From a virus: DNA of 64,000 nt. Shown piece after piece: positions 50,091 through 59,914 of this stretch. Below the pieces are notes generated by a model. The model made no database searches. It was not told the DNA's origin and was given only the letters and a program-made list of their open reading frames with translations. The stretch lies in the IMG/VR virus record IMGVR_UViG_3300005096_000058, positions 1 through 64,000 of that record; one strand, 5' to 3'. A program made the position numbers and the translations under genes. Each line of letters begins with the position of its first letter. Position 1 is the stretch's first letter.

Positions 50091-50440
50091 AGGATGTCCT
50101 GGAAGAGCTTGCCCAGATTCGTCTGGATGTCCGCTTCGTTCTCGGGCTTTGGAAAGATGGAGGGACGCCACGCGGGCGACAAGATCTTGTAGTAGCGATC
50201 CATCGTCGGCCAAAGAAGCGTCACCAAGCCACCCGCCGCAGGGAGTCGCACAATGCCCTCCTCTTCGTCGTCGAGGAAGTCAGGATGCTCGTCGAGGATA
50301 GGTAGCGTGACCGCCCCGTTACCTGGGATGTTCCTCAGATAGATGTCGCCCTGAGAGAAAAAAGGACGGACGACGTCAGTTAAGCGTCGATGAGGATTTG
50401 GGCGGCCGTCGAGGGCTAAATAGAAATGGTCGTATTTCAT
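50087..50440 (-). CDS. Small hypothetical head-region protein
   Basis: ATG 50440 overlaps the giant gene's stop as ATGA. The 117-residue product has beta-rich sequence (GDIYLRNIPGNGAVTLPIL), an acidic cluster and a helical C-terminus. The family is unrecognised. It overlaps the Com-like gene at its end. Confidence 0.6.
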   Translation of the reverse strand: MKYDHFYLALDGRPNPHRRLTDVVRPFFSQGDIYLRNIPGNGAVTLPILDEHPDFLDDEEEGIVRLPAAGGLVTLLWPTMDRYYKILSPAWRPSIFPKPENEADIQTNLGKLFQDIL

Positions 50441-53400
50441 GGGGCAGGCACCTTCAAGCCTTTGCAGGCCTTGTTGATGGAGGCGTTATTCTGCGTTGGG
50501 CTGGTGAAGAAGAAATCAGCGACGGGGATGTTGTTGATCTCAGTCTTCCCCGCTGACGTCAGCGTCTCAATCAATCCAGATCTGACTTGGTCGGAAGCAC
50601 ACCACACACCTGCAATGTCCTCGTGTGCGACACCATGCTCAAACAAGACTTCATGGCTACTAGAATTCAAATTGAGTGTGTCAGGTTTTGACTTAGCCGG
50701 TGCTTGCGATCCGTAACCGTCGTGGTTGTGGGCCCAATAATCAGCCCGCTTCAGAATGCGAGGTCGATAGATATAGCGCACGGTAGAACCCGTATTGTAG
50801 CCATGCACACCGCTCGCCTGAGGACCACCTTTGCGTGCGATCCTCGTGAACACGCCTGCTGCGCCACCGGTATTCACGTCGGAGCCCGCCTGTGACGAGT
50901 AGGGTGCGGTGCCGGTTGTGTACCCCTGCTTCCGAGAGGGGACGCCAGTTTCTTGGAGCAGAAAGGCTGTGGCCGCACCGGGTGAATCGGCACCCGTGTG
51001 CACAAATTGCACGTCTTTGAGATCAGCATCGGTGATTTGATCAAATTCAACGGTGTGGGCGCCGCCCGCGCCCACCTTGATGCGGGCTGTGTCGACGTAC
51101 TTGTCGAATCCAGATTTCTTGAGTTGGGAGTCGAGCCAAACTTCGTTGTCGTAGTTTTTCCGAGAAGCGCCCCAGTAACCCTTAGCCCCTAACGAGTTTC
51201 GCACAAGCTGCGATTTGATGAATAGCCGCTCAGCTTGTCCATCATGCGCGCTGGCAGCTAGCGCGGGCGCGATTCCCGCCAGCTGCAAGCCTTGTTGAAG
51301 TTCCGTTTGCACATCTTTTGACGCGGGGATACGCGCAACGAAGCGGTTCCGCATCGCCAACCCCCCATGGGCTTCAGGGGCTAGATCGCCGTTGTGCGCC
51401 ACGCCTACGTAGGACCCCCCGTCCGTGAGCCCATCAAAACCAAACCAGCCCCCCTCAATGACGTTGTCTCCTTTTTTGTGGAGCCCAGTGTCCTCGTCAT
51501 ATACGTCGTACACCGCCCCACCAGCTTCATCCGTGGTGGAGGTGTATTTGATCTTCCCTTTAGAAAGCTTGGATTTCTGCGGGTTGAAATTAAGCAGGTC
51601 GCCCGTGACCTCAAAGAAATCCTCGCCGTCTGGATTCGCAACACGGCGGACGCTGATCTGGCTGTTGATCCAGAGTCCCGCGCCGCCATGCCTAATCGTG
51701 TGACCCCAATGCCCCATCTTGATCGCATCGAGAGCACCGAGGTCAGCCTCGTTGTTGATGGCAAGCTCGCCTTGCTTCTGCGGCCCAAGAGCAAACGGGG
51801 GGGCCGACTGCGCAAAAGCAGGAGGCAGATCGGGAAGCTTGGGCGTAGTCACCGTCGTGGTTTCCACCGCGACGTCAAGGTCCGCTTTTGTCACGGTGAA
51901 CACCGTGTTGGTGGCCACCATGGGCTCGCCGTGAACAGTGATGCTCTTGTCTGCAAGATATTGTTTGGCGGCTGCTTGCGCCTCGTTGGTAATCCCGCCG
52001 AATTTGATGACAATTTTATCACTGTCCGTGTCGTGCGGCTTGATCTTTTTAGGCTTCCCGAGGCCCTCTTCCGAAAACCCAGACACGAAATCAGCGACCA
52101 CCTCATGTTTGACTGTTTTGGTGGTCACTTCCGTCTGCTCAAACGTGGTGCCCGCAGGGTAGTCAACGTTGTCTGGACCCTTGATCGTTTGCGTGCCTGG
52201 GAAGCGGTTGGCGAGTTCGTCCTTGCTCACGCCGAGCATGTCCCCAAGAGGAGAGGTTACGTCCGTCGACGGGGGCATACTTTGCCAGTTGGCCACCGCC
52301 TCTTTGAACTTCGCTGAATCCTTGCCGGCAATCAGGAAGTTACCTTCCCCATCGTCGTGCACGTGCAGCCCACCCTCGTAGCCCAGGCCAGCTAGCTTCT
52401 CCTGCAAGAAGGACAGGGTGAGGAGGTCCGAAGCCTTGTTGGATTGGGGGTGGGACTTCACCCAAGCTGCCCACGCCTTGGCCTTCTTCACTTTTTCAGA
52501 GTCAACACTTGGTTTTTTTACCGTCGGCGCGAGAGGTTTAGGTTTCTTCTTCTTTTTGACCGGGTCACCAGGCCACTGCACAGAAGCACCACCGGCCTCC
52601 TGAATCATCGAGGCCGCTTTTTTGGCGGTGAACCCCTCGCTGAGGGTGACGCCCTGTTTGTTCGTGACGCTGAACATGGGGTTCAACGCATTGGCTCCTG
52701 GACCGAGTGAGCTAAGCGTTTCCCCCCACTTGGTGTGTAGCTTCACGCCTGCCGGGAGGGCGTAAATCTTATCTATGACCGTCGTCAGTTTCAAATTGGA
52801 AGGAAGTGACTTCAGTTTCTTCTTGCCAGCGTCTGGACCCGGGGAATCGAGGTCGGCATGGTCTACATACGGAGGCTGTGCAGCCGACTCAGCCACTGTG
52901 GTTTCGGCGGCGTACAGTTTGGAGGAAACGTCGGCGTCTGTGGGTACGTCGGCCCACGCACCGCTGCTAGGCCCGGGCCCAAAGAATTCGACTTCCCAAT
53001 CGAGCGCGTGGTCAGCTAGAAACGACGCTAGGGCCTCTGTAGGGGCCGCGCTCAAACCTTGTTTCGCATAACAATACAGTGAGTCATCTTCTAAATTAAA
53101 TTCAGCCGCATATTTCTCTTGCACAGACGCGAGCGCGACGTACTCGGCTAGCGGTAGTTTGTCGACGACGACTTTGTTCTTCTGCTCCGGTGGGATGTCC
53201 TGCGGGTGAACGCCGATCGCTTCACCTGCGGTGGGCAAAGCCTTGTACGTAGCAAACGAAACGTCTTGAGGGAAAGACGCATCAACGAGTTTGAATGCCG
53301 CCTTCACCTCGGCAATTGTCAGATTATAGATACCCATGAGATCTGCGAGCGCGTAATCCAATGCGAGAGCGGACGACGACGACTCAGCCCCATGGACAAT

Positions 53401-56400
53401 CTTTCCATCCTCGTCGATCGCCACAAACTTCAGTGTCGGCGAAGCGTCTCCGTCCTCGCCGTACCCGGTCGCCGATGGGGTGATCCAGATCTTCTCACCG
53501 TGCAGCACCCCTTCGAGCCAAACACCCATCGGAGGCACCCACGACGCCCAATGCGGGGATTTCATCCCGAAAGTCTTGTTGGGCTTGCCCGGGACAGGTA
53601 ATCCAGACAGCTTGGTGGCATTGCTCCAGACAACATCTTTGTCGGGGAAATCTGGCAGCGCTTCCTTTGTCGTGACCACGGTGGGTCCGATGTCCCCTGT
53701 GATGCTCGGGGTGGCTGGCTCCGGGTCAAGGTTGGGCGGACCTCCTGCGAGGAGCAGCTCCAAGGTGGTTGGATCTTTGGCCTCGACGGGTTGGCCGCCC
53801 TTGAGGTCGACGGACCACTCAACCGACTCAGAAGAGAGCCATTCCGCCGTGTAAACCATGTCCAGCTTGGGGTTCAGCCACTTACCTTGCGGGAAGTCTT
53901 TGTGGCTTATTTTCGTGAAGGTGTCTATTCCGTCGTTGATCTCAGCGTCAACGGGGAGCGCGTCTAGCTCAGCCACCGTGAGGGGCTTGGTCCCCGACGT
54001 GTCTGGAGATCCGGGCTGGTCCTCGATACTCAGCGCATGTTCGATCATGTCGCTGACTGTGTAGCTGGCACCGCTGATGGTCTGGAAAGCTCCAGACAGC
54101 TGCTTCTTGTATTGGTAGCCCGCCACGTCCTTCAGCACCGTGCCAAAAACCAAAGCTTTAAGCTGTGCTGCGGTGGGCACCTTCGATCCCTGCCACGCGA
54201 GAGAACTCGGGGGTGGTGGCGGCTCACCGATTGAATTCACCTTCAGACCACCAAAGCCCGAAGCGGCGTCCTCAGCAACGTCCGCACTCAACTCTGTGGC
54301 AGTGAGTGCTGTAGTCATCGACCCACCCATAGGCTTCCACCCGTCAGGGTGTTTGACCCAGCCCTCACCCTCAGGGTCAGAGTTGGGGAAGGGCTTAGCG
54401 ACCGGGTCGCCATAACCCAGCACAGAGCCTATGGGGAGCTCGTCGAGCTCATCCGCGGTGGGACTCTTCCAACCATCCCAGCCAGGTTCTCCGGGTGGCT
54501 GTAGGGCTGCTTCCGCCGTGGTCGCGATGACGTTGGCGAACTCCATGAACTCGCCCGTCTTGGGCTTCACACCGAAGAACTTCCAGCCGCCTCCTGAAGC
54601 GATCTTCGTTTTGCCCGTCTTGGCTTTGTAATCGGCTTTGCCGAGATAGCCCTTCTGGACGAGCCAAACGTGATCACTGGCCGCGCTCAGGCTTTTGTGT
54701 TTGGTGACGTCGTCGCCCTTTGGGGCCTTGATCGTGACCTCAAATCCCTCCTCCAAAACTTCCAGCTGCACCTTGAGTTCCCCGAGGTGATCAAAAGGCT
54801 TGGTGAGCTCGTGCTTATGACCAATAGGGAGGGGACCACCCTTCTTCGGGTATTTCACCTCTTTGGGCGTCTGGACTTTCTTAGCTGCGGGGGTCACTTC
54901 AGCTTGAGGCGCTGGACCTGCCGGGAGCGGCTTTGGCTTTGGTTGCTTGGCGGTTTGCGTCGCCTTGGCGGCAGCAACTACCGACGGGAGAGCGAGGACG
55001 GACTTCAAACTTTGGGATGCAGGGTGCGTTGACCCGAAGACCACGGGGACACCAGTTGAGGGCACTGTGACGTTTTTGAGCAGCGGGGCACCGCCTTCGG
55101 CGGCCTGATGGACGACCCAGATGTCGAACGTTCCATCCGCGCTGAGAATTTTGATGACGCTGCCAGGCAGAGGGAGCGTTTTTGGCCAATCATGCGGGAC
55201 GGATATTGCAGCATGCTCCATCGCGAACGTCAGGGCCGCTGGGGGAATGAGCGTGGAGTCGGTGACGATCCCATCTTCAACCGCGGCCAGCATCTCGTGC
55301 AGCGTGATCTCTTTCTTCTCGGGGGCTAGGCCCAGCTCAGCCATGAGTTCGTCAGCGCTCATGCTCCCGATCGTTGGCTCCGATGTGGTGCCTGCGGCCT
55401 GGAACTCCCCTTCAAATTGCTTCAGCGCGAAAAGCTTGGTGGCCGGGTAGGCGATGCCTTTGGCTTTCTTTTCCGTCGAACCCATGTCTAGAGGCAAACC
55501 CTTGTTGAACAGCTGCGTGCTGTCCGCAGCCGCTGCGGGGGAGGGGTAGATCTTTGTGGTCCCGTTGGGGAAAAGCACTGCGATCGCAGGCTTCCCATCG
55601 ACGGAATCAAAGCCAAACTCAAAAACGTTGCCCGCCATCTTAACCGCGGCCTGGTATCCGGGGCCGGGGTATTTGGTGGGCCAGCCGGGGGGATGCTCAC
55701 CACCAGGGGCGTGCACAGTCACGTTCCCCTTGGTGACGGGCCAGCCGGGTGTCTGGACGAAGTCGACGATCTTCTCGGTCTTATCCTCGACGGGGGTGAT
55801 CGCAGGCTCATCTGCGGCTGACGGGATCGTGACTTTGTCCCCCGTCATCTCAGAGAGGAATGTCTCCCAGTTGCTGCGGAGATCTTTGAACCGCTTCTCA
55901 ATCAGCGCCCATTTTTTCTTCGGCTCAAAGTCTTCCAGACCCTGCGCGGCGTCTTCCAGATAGGGGGCCACGATGCTGTGGTACTGCTCCACGGACAGGT
56001 TCTTCTCGATACTGAGCAACACCTCCGTGACAGCTTTGATGGGGTCGCCTTTGATTTCCCCGTTTTGGAAGAGCTTCCACATTGCATTGTACGCGGGAGA
56101 ACTCGCGTTCAATTTATAGCTGGTGCTGAGCTTGTCTGCGCCGATCGCTTTGAACGCTTGGCCTTTATCAATAGCGGCGAGGTCACCACCGAGCGTCTCG
56201 ACGAAGTTGGCCCCGTGGCTATCGTGGTTGGACATCATCCAATCCAGCACTTGGTGCTGCACTAGCCGCTCAAAATGTTTTTGAAGCTTGGCTTTAGTGG
56301 TCCCGTGATCACCACTGACCTCGTTGCCGATGGTACCTTTATTGTCGACCCACGACAGGAGCACCCCTTGGTCGCCAGCGTGCTCAATCATCTCCGCGTC

Positions 56401-57117
56401 TGGATATAGACCCTCCTTGGGGAAGACGAGAGAAGCCACTCGGTTGAACGCCTCTTCAGCACGGCTCACCCAAGTTTGACCTCCGTTGGTTTTCCAGGCG
56501 TACTGGTTCCCATTTTTGTCCTCGACGATCTTACCGCCGTGGCTGCCCCCCAGGTTTCCCTTGAGTTTGAGCGTCGCAAGCAAGCTGTCTGGAAACGGAG
56601 GATCAGCGTCAGCCCCCGAGGCCCCTTTGGCCGACCACGCGGTGATCTCGTGCGGAGGGGGCACCAACGGTTCCCCAACGTGCTGCCAAAGTTCAGACGC
56701 TTTGAACTTGACCAAGCCGCCGATGCCAGCGGACTTGAGCCCGGGGAAAGAAGCCAGCAACAGCTGGGCGTCGCTGGCGCTGACGACGAAGATGCCTGCA
56801 AAACCCCCACCTTTCGATTGGATGCCCACGTCCTCTAACCACTCCCAAATTTGAGAGGCATGATCGGAGTCTTTTGGGTGGAGAGGTGGCGCGCCCTTGG
56901 TGGCCTTGGCCGCGTCTTTTTTGGCTTTGAGCTTCTTGGCGGCAGAGGACCCACCGTAGACCGGTTTGCCGTGCACCCAACCGACGATCTTGCCCCCTTT
57001 GGGGCCGATCGCCAGCACGACCATGCCGTTCGCAAACCCGAGCTTGGGCTTGGGCGTCTTAGCTTTTACGGCCTTGGAAAGGGCCGCAGGTTGGATTGCT
57101 AGCGCCGTCTGGAACAT
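50437..57117 (-). CDS. Giant polyvalent protein with kinase-like domain
   Basis: The 2,226-residue product starts at ATG 57117. Residues 38-54 (GPKGGKIVGWVHGKPVY) are a motif typical of phage polyvalent proteins. Residues about 180-425 resemble a HipA/phosphatidylinositol-kinase-like fold: Lys209 in YAWKTNGG, the catalytic-loop pattern SNHDSHGANF (296-305), and AAIDKGQAF (314-322) as metal site. The middle has repeated short beta modules of the type LTxAELDxLPxG (about 880-1100) and Lys/Pro linkers. The C-terminal 170 residues (ADYWAHNHDGYGS, then HEVLFEHGVAHEDIAGVW from about 2155) form another module I recall from phage polyvalent proteins but cannot name. Virion packaging is inferred from its place in the head operon. 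Confidence 0.8.
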   Translation of the reverse strand: MFQTALAIQPAALSKAVKAKTPKPKLGFANGMVVLAIGPKGGKIVGWVHGKPVYGGSSAAKKLKAKKDAAKATKGAPPLHPKDSDHASQIWEWLEDVGIQSKGGGFAGIFVVSASDAQLLLASFPGLKSAGIGGLVKFKASELWQHVGEPLVPPPHEITAWSAKGASGADADPPFPDSLLATLKLKGNLGGSHGGKIVEDKNGNQYAWKTNGGQTWVSRAEEAFNRVASLVFPKEGLYPDAEMIEHAGDQGVLLSWVDNKGTIGNEVSGDHGTTKAKLQKHFERLVQHQVLDWMMSNHDSHGANFVETLGGDLAAIDKGQAFKAIGADKLSTSYKLNASSPAYNAMWKLFQNGEIKGDPIKAVTEVLLSIEKNLSVEQYHSIVAPYLEDAAQGLEDFEPKKKWALIEKRFKDLRSNWETFLSEMTGDKVTIPSAADEPAITPVEDKTEKIVDFVQTPGWPVTKGNVTVHAPGGEHPPGWPTKYPGPGYQAAVKMAGNVFEFGFDSVDGKPAIAVLFPNGTTKIYPSPAAAADSTQLFNKGLPLDMGSTEKKAKGIAYPATKLFALKQFEGEFQAAGTTSEPTIGSMSADELMAELGLAPEKKEITLHEMLAAVEDGIVTDSTLIPPAALTFAMEHAAISVPHDWPKTLPLPGSVIKILSADGTFDIWVVHQAAEGGAPLLKNVTVPSTGVPVVFGSTHPASQSLKSVLALPSVVAAAKATQTAKQPKPKPLPAGPAPQAEVTPAAKKVQTPKEVKYPKKGGPLPIGHKHELTKPFDHLGELKVQLEVLEEGFEVTIKAPKGDDVTKHKSLSAASDHVWLVQKGYLGKADYKAKTGKTKIASGGGWKFFGVKPKTGEFMEFANVIATTAEAALQPPGEPGWDGWKSPTADELDELPIGSVLGYGDPVAKPFPNSDPEGEGWVKHPDGWKPMGGSMTTALTATELSADVAEDAASGFGGLKVNSIGEPPPPPSSLAWQGSKVPTAAQLKALVFGTVLKDVAGYQYKKQLSGAFQTISGASYTVSDMIEHALSIEDQPGSPDTSGTKPLTVAELDALPVDAEINDGIDTFTKISHKDFPQGKWLNPKLDMVYTAEWLSSESVEWSVDLKGGQPVEAKDPTTLELLLAGGPPNLDPEPATPSITGDIGPTVVTTKEALPDFPDKDVVWSNATKLSGLPVPGKPNKTFGMKSPHWASWVPPMGVWLEGVLHGEKIWITPSATGYGEDGDASPTLKFVAIDEDGKIVHGAESSSSALALDYALADLMGIYNLTIAEVKAAFKLVDASFPQDVSFATYKALPTAGEAIGVHPQDIPPEQKNKVVVDKLPLAEYVALASVQEKYAAEFNLEDDSLYCYAKQGLSAAPTEALASFLADHALDWEVEFFGPGPSSGAWADVPTDADVSSKLYAAETTVAESAAQPPYVDHADLDSPGPDAGKKKLKSLPSNLKLTTVIDKIYALPAGVKLHTKWGETLSSLGPGANALNPMFSVTNKQGVTLSEGFTAKKAASMIQEAGGASVQWPGDPVKKKKKPKPLAPTVKKPSVDSEKVKKAKAWAAWVKSHPQSNKASDLLTLSFLQEKLAGLGYEGGLHVHDDGEGNFLIAGKDSAKFKEAVANWQSMPPSTDVTSPLGDMLGVSKDELANRFPGTQTIKGPDNVDYPAGTTFEQTEVTTKTVKHEVVADFVSGFSEEGLGKPKKIKPHDTDSDKIVIKFGGITNEAQAAAKQYLADKSITVHGEPMVATNTVFTVTKADLDVAVETTTVTTPKLPDLPPAFAQSAPPFALGPQKQGELAINNEADLGALDAIKMGHWGHTIRHGGAGLWINSQISVRRVANPDGEDFFEVTGDLLNFNPQKSKLSKGKIKYTSTTDEAGGAVYDVYDEDTGLHKKGDNVIEGGWFGFDGLTDGGSYVGVAHNGDLAPEAHGGLAMRNRFVARIPASKDVQTELQQGLQLAGIAPALAASAHDGQAERLFIKSQLVRNSLGAKGYWGASRKNYDNEVWLDSQLKKSGFDKYVDTARIKVGAGGAHTVEFDQITDADLKDVQFVHTGADSPGAATAFLLQETGVPSRKQGYTTGTAPYSSQAGSDVNTGGAAGVFTRIARKGGPQASGVHGYNTGSTVRYIYRPRILKRADYWAHNHDGYGSQAPAKSKPDTLNLNSSSHEVLFEHGVAHEDIAGVWCASDQVRSGLIETLTSAGKTEINNIPVADFFFTSPTQNNASINKACKGLKVPAP

Positions 57118-57149
57118 GCTCCCACCCTACTCGGGAAGCTGCGACCGGG

Positions 57150-57422
57150 CTACTGGACAACGTAGAGCTCAACCGCTTTTTTCTGTGGAGCGCCGAAGCT
57201 TTTAGCCAAGGCGGATTCAAGGTCGGCAGCGTCAGGGAGCGCGTGCCTGGCCGCGAGCTCGCCGTCTGCACGGATGTCGTAGAACGTCCCCGTGAGCTCG
57301 GGGCTGTTACGCTCGATCTCCAGGTTGCGCTTTCCAGACACCCAAGCCCGCGCGTACGCGCCAAGCACTTGCATACCAAAGTCCGTGAACGATCCGTCTG
57401 CGTTTTCAGTTGGTAAGGTCAT
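57150..57422 (-). CDS. Small hypothetical head-region protein
   Basis: ATG 57422 overlaps the upstream stop as ATGA; a TTG at 57428 is in frame. The 90-residue product is mixed alpha/beta (GMQVLGAYARAWVSGKRNLE, ALPDAADLESALAKSFGA). The family is unrecognised. It is coupled to the Mu-F fusion protein. Confidence 0.6.
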   Translation of the reverse strand: MTLPTENADGSFTDFGMQVLGAYARAWVSGKRNLEIERNSPELTGTFYDIRADGELAARHALPDAADLESALAKSFGAPQKKAVELYVVQ

Positions 57423-59914
57423 AGCCAACTCTTTTCATCTTCCAGTTCGAGTAGGTGGGTGACGGGGCTGTCTTCACCTAAAAATTTCACAGCCACCGCT
57501 AAACGTTCCTCGTCGTCGGTAGCATTTCCCCAGGCGGACCATCCTTCCTCACCCATCTGCTCATCAGGAATGACTACAATAGGGACAGACACACCGGCCG
57601 CCTTGGCCGCAGCAACTCTATGCGAACCGGTCCAAGCGTCTGGGCGGACAGGATCGCCAGAAACCACGACGGGGGCGCCCACAAATTCACCTTGGGCGCG
57701 GAAGCGGCGCTCAATCGATTTTAATTTGTCCTGGTCGCGTACCTCGTGGAGGGGGTTGATCCGACTAGCTTGTATACTGCGCTGGCGCCTAATTGCGTGG
57801 CCTTTTAGATTCGAAAAATCAGCTGTATCTTTCGTATAGGGGATCGTGTGCTGTGGGTCGGCCCACTTGCCCCCTCGCGGTCCCAAGAACAAAGCCTTGT
57901 CTAGTAGATCGTCGCCACTCTTAGTGCCGAGGTCAATCGGTTTGCGTTCCTCGTCGTTCTCAATGATCCGCGCTGAATCATCTTCGATGGGCCAACGGGG
58001 CCTGCCCTCTTGCTGCGTCGGGTGCCACTGGCCTTCGGGCTGACGGACAGCGCCGCGGTTGGTAGGTACGTCGCGCATCTGGAAACTGATCCGCGCCACC
58101 TCACGCTTGTGCTCTTCCGCGCGGTTCTCCGTCTCGTCGGGTGTGATGATGTTCTTGGTGTTCTTGTAGGCATCGGCGATCGCGTAAATCTGCGTGTCGA
58201 CACCCGCCCCAAAAACATAGATGCTGGGGTCGCGGCGGACGATGACATCGCCATGATGTTGCGCCCCTTGGAGGTATTCGCGGACACCTGCGACGTCATG
58301 AGGGTTGTGCGGCTTGGCCGGTAGCTCGGCCTGAATGTTGACCCCGCCGCCGCTGCCTTCTTTGAGGATGAACTGCCCGCCGCCAACGGCGAAAGCTGTA
58401 CCGCTCACACCCTCGACGTAGGGGACACCCTTCCGCATGAGGGTCACCGCTCGTCTGCGGATCTTAGGCCGAATTGTGAACCGCGCGTCTGGACGGAGAG
58501 GAGGAGGCACCGGCTCCACGTAGTTGGGGTTGGGCACCACGAACTCAGGGGTGGCTTTTGACAACTTGCGCGGGTTGGCCAACGTGGTGGTGAGCTTGTC
58601 TTTGAGCTTGCCCACGCTCATCGTCGTCATGCTTCCGAAAAAACCTTCGTCATCGTAGTTGGCGAGATAGGCCGCTTTGGCCTCCCCTGCCGACGAAAAA
58701 CCAAGCATAACCTTGTCCTCGTCGTAGCCCTCAAACTTCCCCTCTAAGGTGCGCTTGCGTTGGTGCACGACGTACGCCTTCGATGCAAGGGGGTTGGGTC
58801 CGACGAAGCAATCGACGTGATCACCGTCGACACCAAGCGTGCGCCGGATGTAGCCGTAGGGCCAAAGCATCACGCTGGCCCCTGAAGTCTTGTTCTTGTG
58901 GTCCTTCCAAAAGCGCAGTCCACCCGCGCCGTTCTCGATGGCGATGTCCATGCCTTGGAATTGCAGCTCCCCGTCCAGACGGTACGCCTTCACCAGCGCG
59001 TCCATATGCTGGTCTTCTGCTCGCAGCGCTTTCTCCACGTCGTCAGCAGCACCCTCGTACTCAACACCAAACTCGCCGCCTGGCACCATCGTACCATCTT
59101 CGTCGTAGCCCCATCCTGCGGGGACGCGAACAGCCTGGCACTGGCAATTGGGATGAATTGAGCCAATGCTTGGTACCCAGTCCGCTGCTTTCTTCCCCAC
59201 GTTGGACCCGGGGGCGCCCAACTGAGACAGCTTGAAGATGATCGGGGCACCGTCGGGGCCTAAACTCAATCTGAGGCAGTGTTTGCAGGCGTCGGGCATG
59301 GCGATCAGAGAGACCCGGGCGTCCTCACCATATTGTTTGCGGAAACCGTCGGCGACGCCTTCCTGCATGACGTTGTGCTTCTCCGTGACGGCAATGCGGT
59401 CGAGGTTGCGGGTCCAGTCCTGCATGGCGTGCCCGAGCTTGCTCTTGAGCGTACCCACCGTGCTGCGGCTAGCCACATTCTCAGAGGTGCTCGTCTGGAT
59501 GTCAGCTTGAAGTTTTTTGCGCTGGGCCTGGTCAGCTTCGATCAGGAGCTTGCCCGTCTGGATGTCGATCGTGTTCCCCAGCCCCTGCACGTACTGGGCG
59601 GCATTGATCTTAGCCGTCTGGATGGCCTGCTCCTCGACGGCAGACAATGGGATGGGGTTTTTGGCGAGTTCAGCCTTGACCTTGTCGAGGTCCCAGGTAG
59701 GCATATTTGGATCTTGAAGCTTGGCCACCAGCTGGCCGTAGGTGTACGCGGTTTCAAATAGATCTTCGTGGCCCTCTAGCAGCCCCGCGCTCTTCAGATC
59801 AGCCACAACTCCAGCCGGAATAGCAGTCGGACCAAAGACGTCGACGACAAAAGCAGCGTTGTGCTTCTGGATGACCTCCTTCACCAACTGCATGAGTTCC
59901 GGGGTGAGCTTCAT
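57419..59914 (-). CDS. Mu-F-like head morphogenesis protein fused to pyrophosphatase-like and ParB-like domains
   Basis: ATG 59914 overlaps the upstream stop as ATGA; a GTG at 59941 is in frame. The 831-residue product begins with a Mu-F-like minor head domain whose C-terminal zinc-like site is DACKHC (about 209-213) and HPNCQC (about 254-259). An inorganic-pyrophosphatase-like polyvalent domain follows at about 320-450 (WPYGYIRRTLGVDGDHVDCF, DEDKVMLGFSS), with the acidic DGDHVD retained. A GPRGGKWADPQHTIPY motif lies near 680, and a ParB-like domain with GSHRVAAAKAAG (from about 763) ends the protein. Mu-F proteins enter the capsid, so the added domains may be delivered with the DNA; this is inference. 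Confidence 0.85.
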   Translation of the reverse strand: MKLTPELMQLVKEVIQKHNAAFVVDVFGPTAIPAGVVADLKSAGLLEGHEDLFETAYTYGQLVAKLQDPNMPTWDLDKVKAELAKNPIPLSAVEEQAIQTAKINAAQYVQGLGNTIDIQTGKLLIEADQAQRKKLQADIQTSTSENVASRSTVGTLKSKLGHAMQDWTRNLDRIAVTEKHNVMQEGVADGFRKQYGEDARVSLIAMPDACKHCLRLSLGPDGAPIIFKLSQLGAPGSNVGKKAADWVPSIGSIHPNCQCQAVRVPAGWGYDEDGTMVPGGEFGVEYEGAADDVEKALRAEDQHMDALVKAYRLDGELQFQGMDIAIENGAGGLRFWKDHKNKTSGASVMLWPYGYIRRTLGVDGDHVDCFVGPNPLASKAYVVHQRKRTLEGKFEGYDEDKVMLGFSSAGEAKAAYLANYDDEGFFGSMTTMSVGKLKDKLTTTLANPRKLSKATPEFVVPNPNYVEPVPPPLRPDARFTIRPKIRRRAVTLMRKGVPYVEGVSGTAFAVGGGQFILKEGSGGGVNIQAELPAKPHNPHDVAGVREYLQGAQHHGDVIVRRDPSIYVFGAGVDTQIYAIADAYKNTKNIITPDETENRAEEHKREVARISFQMRDVPTNRGAVRQPEGQWHPTQQEGRPRWPIEDDSARIIENDEERKPIDLGTKSGDDLLDKALFLGPRGGKWADPQHTIPYTKDTADFSNLKGHAIRRQRSIQASRINPLHEVRDQDKLKSIERRFRAQGEFVGAPVVVSGDPVRPDAWTGSHRVAAAKAAGVSVPIVVIPDEQMGEEGWSAWGNATDDEERLAVAVKFLGEDSPVTHLLELEDEKSWL

